A DNA stretch of 64,000 nt from Chryseobacterium jejuense (GTDB lineage: Bacteria > Bacteroidota > Bacteroidia > Flavobacteriales > Weeksellaceae): positions 496,001-560,000 of the forward strand of contig NZ_FNEG01000001.1 of the NCBI RefSeq assembly GCF_900100075.1. Direction: 5' to 3'. A program made the translations under genes and the position numbers. How positions within the stretch are numbered: the first letter of the stretch is position 1; each line of letters opens with the position of its first letter. This document shows positions 45,124-53,092 of the stretch, piece by piece. Below the pieces are notes generated by a model, which made no database searches, was not told the DNA's origin, and saw only the letters and a program-made list of their open reading frames with translations.

Positions 45124-45304
45124 ATAAAGATAAAAGATAAAAGATAAAAGATAAAAGATAAAAGATAAAAGATAAAAGATAAAAGATCTTGTCGTTAAAC
45201 AACTATTATCTATTTACATAACCATAAGGATATCAACATCAATAGGGGCGGGCTAAAGCCCGCTCTCGTTATAAATCAACATTCATCTGGCTTTAGCCAA
45301 AACT
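45124..45304 (+). repeat. Composite repeat B (heptamer array, 23-bp box, two REP-like hairpins)
   Basis: Imperfect unit then eight exact AAAAGAT copies (45132-45187), the same CTTGTCGTTAAACAACTATT box (45188-45210), ATCAATAGGGG, hairpin CGGGCTaaAGCCCG (45249-45262) and TGGCTttAGCCA (45288-45299). Same orientation as copy A. Confidence 0.85.
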
Positions 45305-45383
45305 TAAATATAGAAGAATATATTATTTTATCTATTTTCAAGGTTCTACTCTAAACACACTCTTATATTCAATCTCAAACCTT

Positions 45384-45851
45384 CTACAAAAAAGGCTTCA
45401 TCTCATCCTCAATCTGAGTTCTCAGATCCATCAGGCGTTTTGCGTACTGCTCTTTTTGTTTTTCCTCTTCTGTTTCAGGAATCCATTTGGGAACGGGAAG
45501 TTTTTTACCATTCTCATCTACAGCAACAAAAACAATGATGCAGTGGGTTTTTTTCTCAAAAGTAGGCTGTTTCAGATTTCGGGAAAAAACATTAATGGAA
45601 ATGTGCATGCTTGAAGTACCTGTATAGATAACCTGAGCTTCTACTTTTACTACTTCACCAATTTTAATCGGATCATAAAAACGGATTCCTCCCACATATA
45701 CTGTTACGGAATAATTTCCACTCCAGGTGGTAGCACACGCATAGCCTGCCTGATCAATCCATTTCATAACGCTTCCGCCATGTACATTTCCACCATAATT
45801 AACATCTGAAGGCTCTGAAATAAACTGAAAAGTAATAGGTTTGTTCTGCAT
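45384..45851 (-). CDS. Acyl-CoA thioesterase, hotdog fold (YciA/BACH type)
   Basis: 155 residues with hotdog-fold features: NVHGGSVMKWIDQAGYACATTWSG (the conserved helix start), TVYVGGIRFYDPIKIGEVVKVEAQVIYTGTSSMHI, and a C-terminal charged helix WIPETEEEKQKEQYAKRLMDLR typical of cytosolic acyl-CoA hydrolases. It probably hydrolyses medium- or long-chain acyl-CoA. Monocistronic. Confidence 0.9.
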   Translation of the reverse strand: MQNKPITFQFISEPSDVNYGGNVHGGSVMKWIDQAGYACATTWSGNYSVTVYVGGIRFYDPIKIGEVVKVEAQVIYTGTSSMHISINVFSRNLKQPTFEKKTHCIIVFVAVDENGKKLPVPKWIPETEEEKQKEQYAKRLMDLRTQIEDEMKPFL

Positions 45852-45971
45852 CTTTATAAAATTTGAATAAAGTTATTTAATAATTTCGAAAGTTTTAGAT
45901 TAAATCCTACTTTTGAAAGACGAAATCATAATGAAGTGGAATTTTAACAAATAAAAGACTTAAGAACAGTA

Positions 45972-46328
45972 ATGAAGAAAGTATTTTACCTGAACACCTG
46001 CGATACCTGCAGAAAAATTTTAGCACAATTTGATCTTACAGACTGGGAACTTCGTGAGATAAAAAAACAGCCTATTACCAAAGAAGAATTAGCAGAAATG
46101 CATAAACTGACAAAGTCTTACGACGCTTTGTTCAGCAGAAAATCTACTCAGATCAAATTGAGAGGATTGGATGTAAAGTCTTTGGGAGAAAAAGATTTTA
46201 AAGAATTGTTACTGGATCATTATACCTTCTTAAAGCGTCCTGTCTTTATCACTGATAAGGAGATTTTTGTAGGAAATGATAAAAGTAATGTTGAGGCTTT
46301 AAGAACATTCTTCGGAGTGGAGGAATAA
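45972..46328 (+). CDS. ArsC/Spx-family thioredoxin-like protein
   Basis: 118 residues with the ArsC fold: KKVFYLNTCDTCRKILAQFDL (CDTC redox pair, Cys10 and Cys13), then EIKKQPITKEELAEM and LLLDHYTFLKRPVFITDKEIFVGND with the conserved Arg-Pro. Either a glutaredoxin-type arsenate reductase or a Spx-like protein; CxxC rather than CxS leans to the Spx/YffB side. No other ars genes in the window. Ends at a strong terminator. Confidence 0.85.
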   Translation: MKKVFYLNTCDTCRKILAQFDLTDWELREIKKQPITKEELAEMHKLTKSYDALFSRKSTQIKLRGLDVKSLGEKDFKELLLDHYTFLKRPVFITDKEIFVGNDKSNVEALRTFFGVEE

Positions 46329-46353
46329 TTTTTCTCTTAATATATAGATTTTA

Positions 46354-46379
46354 GCTCCGCTTGCGGAGCTGTTTTTTTT
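46354..46379 (+). terminator. Terminator of the ArsC/Spx gene
   Basis: AGCTCCGC / GCGGAGCT, loop tt, then GTTTTTTTT. Confidence 0.9.
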
Positions 46380-46449
46380 ATGTTTAAAATACTGAAGGAT
46401 AGTATTTTAAAGTTTTATTTATATCTTTAAATAACCAAAAAATAGTAGT

Positions 46450-46638
46450 ATGAATAAAAACATTTTTAAAGCTCATAAACTGAGCAGGGTAACATTAAAA
46501 GAAATTAAAGGAGGTGGAAAAGTTATTGTACCCAACTGCTATACCCTTTGTGGTGAAGCAGGAGGTGTAGTTTCAAACCATCCGGGAAGAGGAGACATGT
46601 GCACTCCAGACAGATCACTTTGTTGCTACTGCAGATAG
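46450..46638 (+). CDS. Cys-rich peptide with double-glycine leader (bacteriocin-like), 62 aa
   Basis: 62 codons: leader MNKNIFKAHKLSRVTLKEIKGG ending in Gly-Gly(-Gly) at residues 21-23, then a core with six Cys (30, 34, 51, 58, 59, 61) including a terminal CCYCR. Same layout as the peptide at 40961 (basic leader, L-K-x-I-x-GG, six Cys) but the cores are not similar. Flanked by a TATCTTTA promoter-like box and a hairpin terminator. No processing enzyme nearby. Confidence 0.76.
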   Translation: MNKNIFKAHKLSRVTLKEIKGGGKVIVPNCYTLCGEAGGVVSNHPGRGDMCTPDRSLCCYCR

Positions 46639-46645
46639 AAATCCA

Positions 46646-46677
46646 GAGATTGTAAATTTTACAGTCTCTTTTTTTGA
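46646..46677 (+). terminator. Terminator of the 62-residue peptide gene
   Basis: AGAGAtTGTAAA / TTACAgTCTCT then seven T, 8 nt after the stop. Confidence 0.85.
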
Positions 46678-46762
46678 AAAAACAATTCAAAAATATTTTG
46701 CGTTGAAATTTTCGTGAAGCTAAGAGTATTACCACTCATTTCTGAGATAAAATATTCAAAAG

Positions 46763-46794
46763 AAAAAGAGACTATCCGAAGACAGTCTCTTTTT
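46763..46794. terminator. Bidirectional hairpin before the gcvT end
   Basis: AAAAAGAGACT / AGTCTCTTTTT with a 10-nt loop; serves gcvT on the minus strand. Confidence 0.85.
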
Positions 46795-46812
46795 AGTATG
46801 ATATGAGAACGA

Positions 46813-47889
46813 TTATACAAAAGGAGCTTTCACCACTTTTGCAGGAATGTTCTTGTTTCTTACCTGAATAAAAATCTCAGAACCTAACTTGAAGTGAGGC
46901 TTGTCTACATAAGCAAGACCTAAACCGATCTTTTTCATTGGAGACTGTGTTCCGGAAGTTACTTTTCCAATTACGTTTCCTTCAGCATCCACAACAGGGT
47001 AGTCGTGTCTTGGAACTCCCTTATCTGTCAATTCAAAAGCAACTAGTTTTCTGGTAACACCTTCCTCTTTCTGTTTTGCGAAAACATCTTTAGAAACAAA
47101 GTCTTTATCAAATTTAGTGATCCATCCTAAACCAGCTTCTATTGGAGAAGTAGTATCATCAATATCGTTTCCGTATAGGCAGAATCCTTTTTCAAGTCTT
47201 AAAGTATCTCTGGCAGCCAATCCGCAAGGAATAATTCCTTCAGCTTCACCAGCTTTCATTATTTCATCCCAAAGGTTTTCTGCACTTTCGTTTTTGAAAT
47301 AGATTTCAAAACCTCCGCTTCCAGTGTAACCAGTATTGGAAATGATGATGTCATTTATTCCTGCAACGCTTCCTACTGTAAAATTATAGTAAGGGATTTC
47401 AGAAAGGTTTACATCAGTTAGTTTTTGAAGAATTTCAGTAGCCTTAGGACCTTGAACTGCTAATAACGACATGTCATCAGAAGCGTTCGTCATTTTTGCT
47501 CCGAAAGTATTGTATTTTGAGATATGATTCCAGTCTTTGTCAATATTGGAAGCGTTTACGACTACGAAATATTTGTCGTCCTCCATTTTGTAAACGATAA
47601 GGTCATCTACAATTCCTCCGTTTTCGTTCGGAAGACATGAGTACTGAGCTTTTCCGTTTTCAAGAGCGTCTACATTGTTAGTTGTTACAAATTGTAAAAG
47701 GTCTTTAGATCCCGGACCTTCGATGAAAAACTGTCCCATGTGGGAAACATCAAACAATCCTGCTTTTTCTCTTACTGCAAAATGCTCTTCTGTTACTCCT
47801 GAATATTGTACAGGCATTTCAAAACCTGCGAAAGGTACGATCTTAGCTCCTAATGACGCATGTTTGTCGTACAAAGCTGTTTTCTTCAT
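46813..47889 (-). CDS. gcvT: Aminomethyltransferase (glycine cleavage T protein)
   Basis: Transfers the methylene group from the lipoyl H protein to tetrahydrofolate. 358 residues: [83 protein letters not shown] (the conserved Asp region) and [21 protein letters not shown]. Complete and of usual length. Last gene of an idi-hypothetical-gcvT operon. Confidence 0.96.
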   Translation of the reverse strand: MKKTALYDKHASLGAKIVPFAGFEMPVQYSGVTEEHFAVREKAGLFDVSHMGQFFIEGPGSKDLLQFVTTNNVDALENGKAQYSCLPNENGGIVDDLIVYKMEDDKYFVVVNASNIDKDWNHISKYNTFGAKMTNASDDMSLLAVQGPKATEILQKLTDVNLSEIPYYNFTVGSVAGINDIIISNTGYTGSGGFEIYFKNESAENLWDEIMKAGEAEGIIPCGLAARDTLRLEKGFCLYGNDIDDTTSPIEAGLGWITKFDKDFVSKDVFAKQKEEGVTRKLVAFELTDKGVPRHDYPVVDAEGNVIGKVTSGTQSPMKKIGLGLAYVDKPHFKLGSEIFIQVRNKNIPAKVVKAPFV

Positions 47890-47898
47890 ATTTAATTT

Positions 47899-48369
47899 TT
47901 ATTTCTTTATTTTAAAACTGTTAAAAGTCTCATTAAATAGGGTCATATAGTTTCCGTTCCAGAATTTCTGGCCACAGTTAATGGTAACCAGATACAAGTC
48001 TTTATCTTTTTGAAAAGCTCTTGTGATCCAGAAAAGTTTTTCTTTTTCATCAAAATATTCGTAGAAATATTCTGTGTATCCTTTTTTTCCTCTGCTTTCC
48101 TTAACCTTTTTTTCAGCTTCTTCAGATTTATAAAGAGCCAGAATAAATTTCTTCGCTTCTGTTTTGGGAAGGTTCAGATCGTGGTATTCGGAAATAGTAA
48201 TCGCTCCAATTTCACTGGTAGGAAAAATATTGATGATATCACTATCATTGGTTGATCTCCAGCCTTCAGGAACATTGATAGAGTAGTTCGGACTGTCATA
48301 AGTTGTAGCCTTTTGGGCAAAAAATAAACTTCCTGATAGAATGGCAGTAAAAAGAATTATTTTTTTCAT
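47899..48369 (-). CDS. Exported hypothetical protein, PsbP/DUF1795-like
   Basis: 156 residues with a signal peptide (FTAILSGSLFFAQK), then a small alpha/beta domain starting NYSINVPEGWRSTNDSDIINIFP, the typical opening of Mog1/PsbP-like proteins, and ending FNETFNSFKIKK. Role unknown. It starts 2 nt after idi and stops 9 nt before gcvT, so it is part of that operon. Confidence 0.75.
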   Translation of the reverse strand: MKKIILFTAILSGSLFFAQKATTYDSPNYSINVPEGWRSTNDSDIINIFPTSEIGAITISEYHDLNLPKTEAKKFILALYKSEEAEKKVKESRGKKGYTEYFYEYFDEKEKLFWITRAFQKDKDLYLVTINCGQKFWNGNYMTLFNETFNSFKIKK

Positions 48370-48371
48370 CG

Positions 48372-48881
48372 TTAAAAATGGTGTTTATATTCTTCAAGGA
48401 TGATTTTAAACCATTCCGTAAAGTGTTCAGGATTTTCAGTAATCTCTTTATCCAGGTCTTCAGGAGAAATAAATCTTACTTCTTCCACTTCCTCTTTATT
48501 CAGATTAAAGTCAGATTCATAGTTTCCTATAAAAACATGGTCTAGTTCATGTTCCCAAAGGCCGCCACCTACATCTGCTTTGTAAATAAAGTTGAATTTT
48601 TCTGAAAGTTCAGCATCTATTCCCAGCTCTTCTTTTAATCTTCGCTGGGCTCCGGCAAGGTAAGTTTCCCCAATTCTGGGGTGTGAACAGACCGCATTGG
48701 TCCATTGGTTGGGAGAATGGTATTTTCCTGGTGCTCTTTTCTGAAGAAGCATTTCGCCTTTACTATTGAATAAAAATACAGAAAAAGCACGGTGTAACAG
48801 ACCATTAATATGAGCTTGCTGTTTTTCCATCAAGCCCAAAACCGCATCATCAGGATTTACTAAAACTACTAATTCTTCCAT
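48372..48881 (-). CDS. idi: Isopentenyl-diphosphate delta-isomerase, type I
   Basis: Interconverts IPP and DMAPP for menaquinone and carotenoid/isoprenoid synthesis. 169 residues of the Nudix fold: LLHRAFSVFLFNSKGEMLLQKRAPGKYHSPNQWTNAVCSHP contains the catalytic Cys (TNAVCSHP), followed by RRLKEELGI and the Glu in ELDHVFIG. The type I enzyme is complete. First gene of its operon; the start is 2 kb from any other isoprenoid gene. Confidence 0.95.
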   Translation of the reverse strand: MEELVVLVNPDDAVLGLMEKQQAHINGLLHRAFSVFLFNSKGEMLLQKRAPGKYHSPNQWTNAVCSHPRIGETYLAGAQRRLKEELGIDAELSEKFNFIYKADVGGGLWEHELDHVFIGNYESDFNLNKEEVEEVRFISPEDLDKEITENPEHFTEWFKIILEEYKHHF

Positions 48882-49197
48882 TTTTACAAATGTAAGAGTA
48901 ATAAATGTATTTTGGAAATTTTTAGGAAAACATTATATCTTTTGAATGAATAGGAAAGAGCATAAAAAAGAAAATTTGAAACCTAAAGAAAGATTCATTA
49001 AAATCATAAATATTCTCTATTTCAACACATAAACTAAAATTTAAAAAGAAAAATTTTAACTATAAGCCATTAAATTATGAATAAATTGTTTATATTATTT
49101 ATTAAATAGCGATTTTTATAGTAAATTTTTAACATAAACTAAGATTAATACCCCTGATAGGTATAAAAGCCGTAACTTTGTTACTCAAATTTTCGTG
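48882..49197. other. 316-bp divergent intergenic region
   Basis: Very A/T-rich; carries the promoter region of idi on one side and TAACTTTG for the HAD gene on the other. No repeat or frame of note. Confidence 0.6.
49173..49180 (+). promoter_or_regulatory. -7 box for the HAD-family gene
   Basis: TAACTTTG, 17 nt before the ATG at 49198. Confidence 0.5.
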
Positions 49198-49608
49198 ATG
49201 GAATTAGAATACATAGAGCACATCAGTCCTATTCTTAAGGATGGAGTTAAAAATTACTTAATTGATATAGACGGAACCATTACGGATGACGTTCCTAATG
49301 AAGAACCAGAAAGAATGGTTACCTGCGAACCATATCCGGATGCTTTGGAAACTATTAATAAATGGTATGATGAAGGACATCAGATCTGTTTCTTTACCTC
49401 AAGAACTGAAAACCTTAAACAAATCACTATCGATTGGCTGGATAAGCACGGGTTCAAGTATCAGAGTGTACTTTGCGGAAAACCAAGAGGAGGAAATTAT
49501 CACTGGATTGATAATCATTTGGTACGAGCTACAAGATACAAGGGAAGATTTACTGACCTTGTTGAAAAGCAAGTAACCATTGAAGTGTTCAAAGAAGACG
49601 GAGAATAA
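49198..49608 (+). CDS. HAD-family (LNS2-like) phosphatase
   Basis: 136 residues with HAD motifs: I, NYLIDIDGTITDD (nucleophile Asp and Asp+2); II, CFFTSRT; and a C-terminal basic segment CGKPRGGNYHWIDNHLVRATRYKG. It lacks a cap domain. It probably acts on a small phosphate ester; substrate unknown. The ATG at 49198 is used since the GTG three bases upstream gives only one extra Met. It has a promoter and terminator of its own. Confidence 0.82.
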   Translation: MELEYIEHISPILKDGVKNYLIDIDGTITDDVPNEEPERMVTCEPYPDALETINKWYDEGHQICFFTSRTENLKQITIDWLDKHGFKYQSVLCGKPRGGNYHWIDNHLVRATRYKGRFTDLVEKQVTIEVFKEDGE

Positions 49609-49621
49609 ATTTAATATAACG

Positions 49622-49669
49622 AAAGATTTAAAAATTGAATGGAGTGTATCCTTCAATTTTTAAATCTTT
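49622..49669 (+). terminator. Terminator of the HAD gene
   Basis: 18-bp perfect stem AAAGATTTAAAAATTGAA with its complement, 12-nt loop. Confidence 0.75.
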
Positions 49670-49694
49670 CAACTTTTAAAACATAGTTGTAATT

Positions 49695-50654
49695 ATGAAA
49701 GTTTTAGCTAATGACGGCCTAGACCAATCTGGAATTGATGCATTAACAGAAAAAGGGTTCGAGGTGATTACTGCAAAAGTTCCACAGGAATTTTTAGTAG
49801 ATTATATTAACGAGCACCAGGTTCGTACTTTATTGGTAAGAAGTGCTACGCAGGTAAGAAAAGATATTATTGATAGCTGTCCATCGCTCGAGATTATCGG
49901 AAGAGGTGGTGTAGGAATGGATAATATTGATGTAGATTATGCAAGAGAAAAAGGAATTCATGTGATTAACACCCCTGCAGCTTCTTCAGAATCTGTTGCT
50001 GAACTTGTTTTTGCACACTTATTTTCCGGAGCAAGATTCCTTCAGGATTCCAACAGAAAAATGCCTTTGGTAGGAGATACAGAATTTGCTGGTCTTAAAA
50101 AAGCATATGCAGCAGGAATTGAATTGAGAGGAAAAACCATCGGTATCGTTGGGATGGGAAGAATTGGCCAGGAAGTGGCAAGAATTGCCCTTGGACTGGG
50201 AATGAGAGTGGTTGCAGCTGATAATAATGTAGGAAGGGCAAGCATTAAAGTGAGGTTCTACAACAATCAGTTCATCAATGTAGATATTGAAACAGAACCT
50301 TTGCAGGAAGTTTTAAAACATTCAGACTTTATTACCCTTCACGTTCCGGCTCAGAAAGACGGGTACATGATTGGTAAGAATGAGTTTGAAATCATGAAAG
50401 ATGGAGTAGCGATTGTTAATTGTTCAAGAGGTGGAGTAATTGATGAAGCTGCTTTAATTGAAGCTTTGGATTCCGGTAAAGTGAGATTTGCAGGATTGGA
50501 CGTATTTATTAACGAACCAACTCCTTCTAAAGAAATCCTTACCCATTCTAAAATCTCTCTGACCCCACACACAGGTGCTTCTACCCTTGAAGCTCAGGAC
50601 AGAATCGGGCTTTCTTTGGCAGATCAGATTTCAAGCATTTTACAGATCCAGTAA
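49695..50654 (+). CDS. D-2-hydroxyacid dehydrogenase (D-3-phosphoglycerate dehydrogenase-like)
   Basis: 319 residues: TLLVRSATQVRKDIID, RGGVGMDNIDVDYAREKGIHVINTPAASSESVAELVF, Rossmann loop GKTIGIVGMGRIGQEVARIALGLGM, NCSRGGVIDEAALIEAL, and the catalytic His in LTPHTGAST. No C-terminal ACT domain, so it is the short form. Best match is serine-pathway SerA, but other 2-hydroxyacids are possible; no serC or serB is adjacent. Confidence 0.88.
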   Translation: MKVLANDGLDQSGIDALTEKGFEVITAKVPQEFLVDYINEHQVRTLLVRSATQVRKDIIDSCPSLEIIGRGGVGMDNIDVDYAREKGIHVINTPAASSESVAELVFAHLFSGARFLQDSNRKMPLVGDTEFAGLKKAYAAGIELRGKTIGIVGMGRIGQEVARIALGLGMRVVAADNNVGRASIKVRFYNNQFINVDIETEPLQEVLKHSDFITLHVPAQKDGYMIGKNEFEIMKDGVAIVNCSRGGVIDEAALIEALDSGKVRFAGLDVFINEPTPSKEILTHSKISLTPHTGASTLEAQDRIGLSLADQISSILQIQ

Positions 50655-50676
50655 TCTAGATTCATAAGATAAAATT

Positions 50677-50704
50677 AAAAGCACCTTCATCTGAAGGTGC
50701 TTTT
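50677..50704. terminator. Bidirectional terminator dehydrogenase / mscL
   Basis: AAAAGCACCTTCA / TGAAGGTGCTTTT with loop tc, T-rich on both sides. Confidence 0.92.
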
Positions 50705-50729
50705 GTATTTTAAACCGTTAATAAACAGA

Positions 50730-51110
50730 TTATATATTGTTTTTGCTTTTCAGTAAATCTCTGATCTCAGCCAATAGCTTTTGATCGTCTGTAGGTCCCG
50801 CAGGAGCAGGAGCGTCTTTTTTGTTGACTTTATTAGCACCTTTAATAATAAAGAAAAGAACCATAGCAATACACAGGAAGCTGATAACTGCAGACAGGAA
50901 GTTTCCATAAGCAACACCATTCCAGGTAAGTTTAGCGATGTTTTCTGCGCCTGCTGCTTTAAGCGCAGGGTTTAAGATCAAAGGGGTAATTACATCTTCC
51001 ACTAAAGACGAAACAATTTTACCAAATGCTGCACCAATGATTACACCGACAGCCAAATCGAGAACATTTCCTTTAAAGGCAAACTCTTTAAATTCCTTAA
51101 CAAATCCCAT
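50730..51110 (-). CDS. mscL: Large-conductance mechanosensitive channel MscL
   Basis: Membrane safety valve opening on osmotic down-shock. 126 residues: FVKEFKEFAFKGNVLDLAVGVIIGAAFGKIVSSLVEDVITPLI (TM1 pore helix), NGVAYGNFLSAVISFLCIAMVLFFIIKGANKV (TM2), and a cytoplasmic helix after a KKDAPAPAGPTDDQ linker. Length and topology are standard. Single gene. Confidence 0.96.
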   Translation of the reverse strand: MGFVKEFKEFAFKGNVLDLAVGVIIGAAFGKIVSSLVEDVITPLILNPALKAAGAENIAKLTWNGVAYGNFLSAVISFLCIAMVLFFIIKGANKVNKKDAPAPAGPTDDQKLLAEIRDLLKSKNNI

Positions 51111-51355
51111 AATTTATATTTTTTTAATTAGTATATACACAAAAATATAATTAAAAAATGTAAAAAACACTACTTTTTGTAGTTTTTTATCCCAAAAAAC
51201 CGGTTTTTTATTCTAAATTGATATTATCTTTTTTAATAGAAATTGTAACTTTAACCTTATATTTTATCTCATTAATGATGTCCTTGTATTTTTGTTGCCA
51301 GGGCCTTACCGTAATGAAATATCTTTTATAATTTATTTAAAAGTTAGATTCACTT

Positions 51356-52873
51356 ATGAAAATCTTCACTGCCGAACAAATCAGAAGTTGGGATCAGTTT
51401 ACCATATCCCATGAACCTATAGCTTCCATTCAATTAATGGAAAGAGCTTCACTCACTGCTGCCAATTGGATCTCTGAACATTCTAAAACCCATAGGAAGG
51501 CAGCTGTGCTTTGTGGAAGCGGAAATAATGGGGGTGATGGGTTGGCAATTGCAAGGATGCTATATCAGAAAGGGTTTGATGTAGATGTATTTGTAAATGA
51601 TATCAAAAGGGAATTTTCAGAAGATGCAGCTGTAAACCTTAAAAGATTACGAGGAATTTCCGGGATTTCTGTACGAAACTTCAATCAAGTTGAACAATAT
51701 AGCTTTGACGACAAAACGATTATTATTGATGCGCTTTTCGGAACTGGCTTATCGAGGCCTTTAGCTGATGAATATAAAGAATTGGTAGAATGGATTAATA
51801 AAAAAGATAATCCTAAAATAGCTATAGATATTCCATCCGGACTTTCTGCTGATGGACTTTTAGATGGTGATTCTATGGTCTTAAAAGCTAATTATACATT
51901 AAGTTTTCAATGCTGGAAAAAAAGTTTGCTACATCCGGAAACAGGAAAGTACACGGGAAAAGTAATTGTTCTGGACATTGGGCTCAGTGAAAATTATAAT
52001 GAAACAACTGAAACAGATTATTTCGCAATTGATGATTCTTTTGCGGGATCTCTTTTTAATCCCAGGAATGATTTTGCCCATAAAGGAAATTATGGTAAAG
52101 CCGTTATTGTAGGTGGAAGCTATGGGAAGATAGGAGCTGCAGTACTGGCCACAAAATCTGTTTTAAAAACAGGTGCTGGACTTACTTTTACATTGGCTCC
52201 TCAATGTGGATATGAGATATTACAAGCCACTTGCCCGGAAGCTATGTTTATCGAAGGTGGAAATCGATCTATTAAGTGTTTTGATATCGATAAAGAATCA
52301 ACTGTAGGAGTTGGTCCTGGCCTGGGAACTCAAGAAGAAACTAAAAAAGGTCTTTTGACTTTCCTGAAAGATTATCAGTCACCATTAGTTTTGGATGCAG
52401 ATGCATTGAATATTATTTCTGAAGATCAGAAAAATCTTCAGTTAATTCCTAAAAGATCAATCATTACTCCTCATCCCAAAGAATTTGAAAGGTTATTCGG
52501 AAAAACAGAAAATTCATTTAAAAGATTAGAACTGGCTAGGGAAAAAGCTAAAGAACTGAATATTTATATTGTATTAAAAGATCATCATACGCAGGTGGTT
52601 ATTCCTGAAGGTAATGTGTACTATAATCTGACTGGAAATGCAGGCCTTGCCAAAGGAGGAAGTGGAGATATCTTAACCGGGATTCTAACCTCACTTTTAG
52701 CACAGGGTTATTCTGAAAAAAACACCTGCATCCTTGGAGTCTGGTTACATGGGAAAGCTGCTGATTTTGCATCAGAAAAACATTCAAAAGAATCTATGCT
52801 GCCTACAGATGTAATTGATGAACTGGGAAATGTTTTTATTGAATTAAATAGAAAAAAAGAAATAAATTTATAA
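51356..52873 (+). CDS. nnrDE: Bifunctional NAD(P)H-hydrate epimerase / ADP-dependent dehydratase
   Basis: Repairs hydrated NAD(P)H. 505 residues: N-terminal YjeF epimerase domain (about 1-215; VLCGSGNNGGDGLAIARMLYQKG, IDALFGTGLSRPL, IDIPSGLSADGLL) and C-terminal ribokinase-like dehydratase (about 225-500; HKGNYGKAVIVGGSYGKIGAAVLA, VLDADALNII, TPHPKEFERL, GNAGLAKGGSGDILTGILTSL). Both active-site sets look complete. Monocistronic. Confidence 0.95.
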   Translation: MKIFTAEQIRSWDQFTISHEPIASIQLMERASLTAANWISEHSKTHRKAAVLCGSGNNGGDGLAIARMLYQKGFDVDVFVNDIKREFSEDAAVNLKRLRGISGISVRNFNQVEQYSFDDKTIIIDALFGTGLSRPLADEYKELVEWINKKDNPKIAIDIPSGLSADGLLDGDSMVLKANYTLSFQCWKKSLLHPETGKYTGKVIVLDIGLSENYNETTETDYFAIDDSFAGSLFNPRNDFAHKGNYGKAVIVGGSYGKIGAAVLATKSVLKTGAGLTFTLAPQCGYEILQATCPEAMFIEGGNRSIKCFDIDKESTVGVGPGLGTQEETKKGLLTFLKDYQSPLVLDADALNIISEDQKNLQLIPKRSIITPHPKEFERLFGKTENSFKRLELAREKAKELNIYIVLKDHHTQVVIPEGNVYYNLTGNAGLAKGGSGDILTGILTSLLAQGYSEKNTCILGVWLHGKAADFASEKHSKESMLPTDVIDELGNVFIELNRKKEINL

Positions 52874-53092
52874 GTAAGTAGGAGAAGAAATTAAATGTAT
52901 AATGACTCTTTATACAGATTTATTTTCCCTCTTTGTTATTATGACTGTGTCATTCTGAATGTAACGCAGTGGAATGAAGAATCTAGTTAAGAATAAGACG
53001 GAATTATCCTTACCTAAACATAAAAAAGGCAAATCTGTAATAAACAAATTTGCCTTTCTATATTTTTAATCAAGGTGATCTATAGAGTTTAA
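52874..53092. other. 219-bp intergenic gap with a dispersed-repeat-like fragment
   Basis: Contains TCATTCTGAATGTAACGCAG and TGGAATGAAGAATCT, a stretch of the kind often scattered between genes in Bacteroidota (from general familiarity). The terminator described next follows. Confidence 0.5.
53025..53057. terminator. Convergent terminator nnrDE / lgt
   Basis: AAAGGCAAAT / ATTTGCCTTT with a 13-nt loop and A/T-rich flanks. Confidence 0.8.

Larger units (their letters stand above)
45008..45383. other. 376-bp intergenic region: riboswitch, promoter, composite repeat B
   Basis: Fully accounted for by the fluoride riboswitch with its hairpin (45012-45097), the -7 box (45112-45119), the composite repeat (45124-45304) and an A/T-rich remainder that ends at the thioesterase gene. 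Confidence 0.75.

Noticed and set aside
42241..45304. Possible CRISPR array
   Set aside because: The repeats are 7-bp direct tandems without spacers, plus two dispersed copies of a larger unit; no cas genes.
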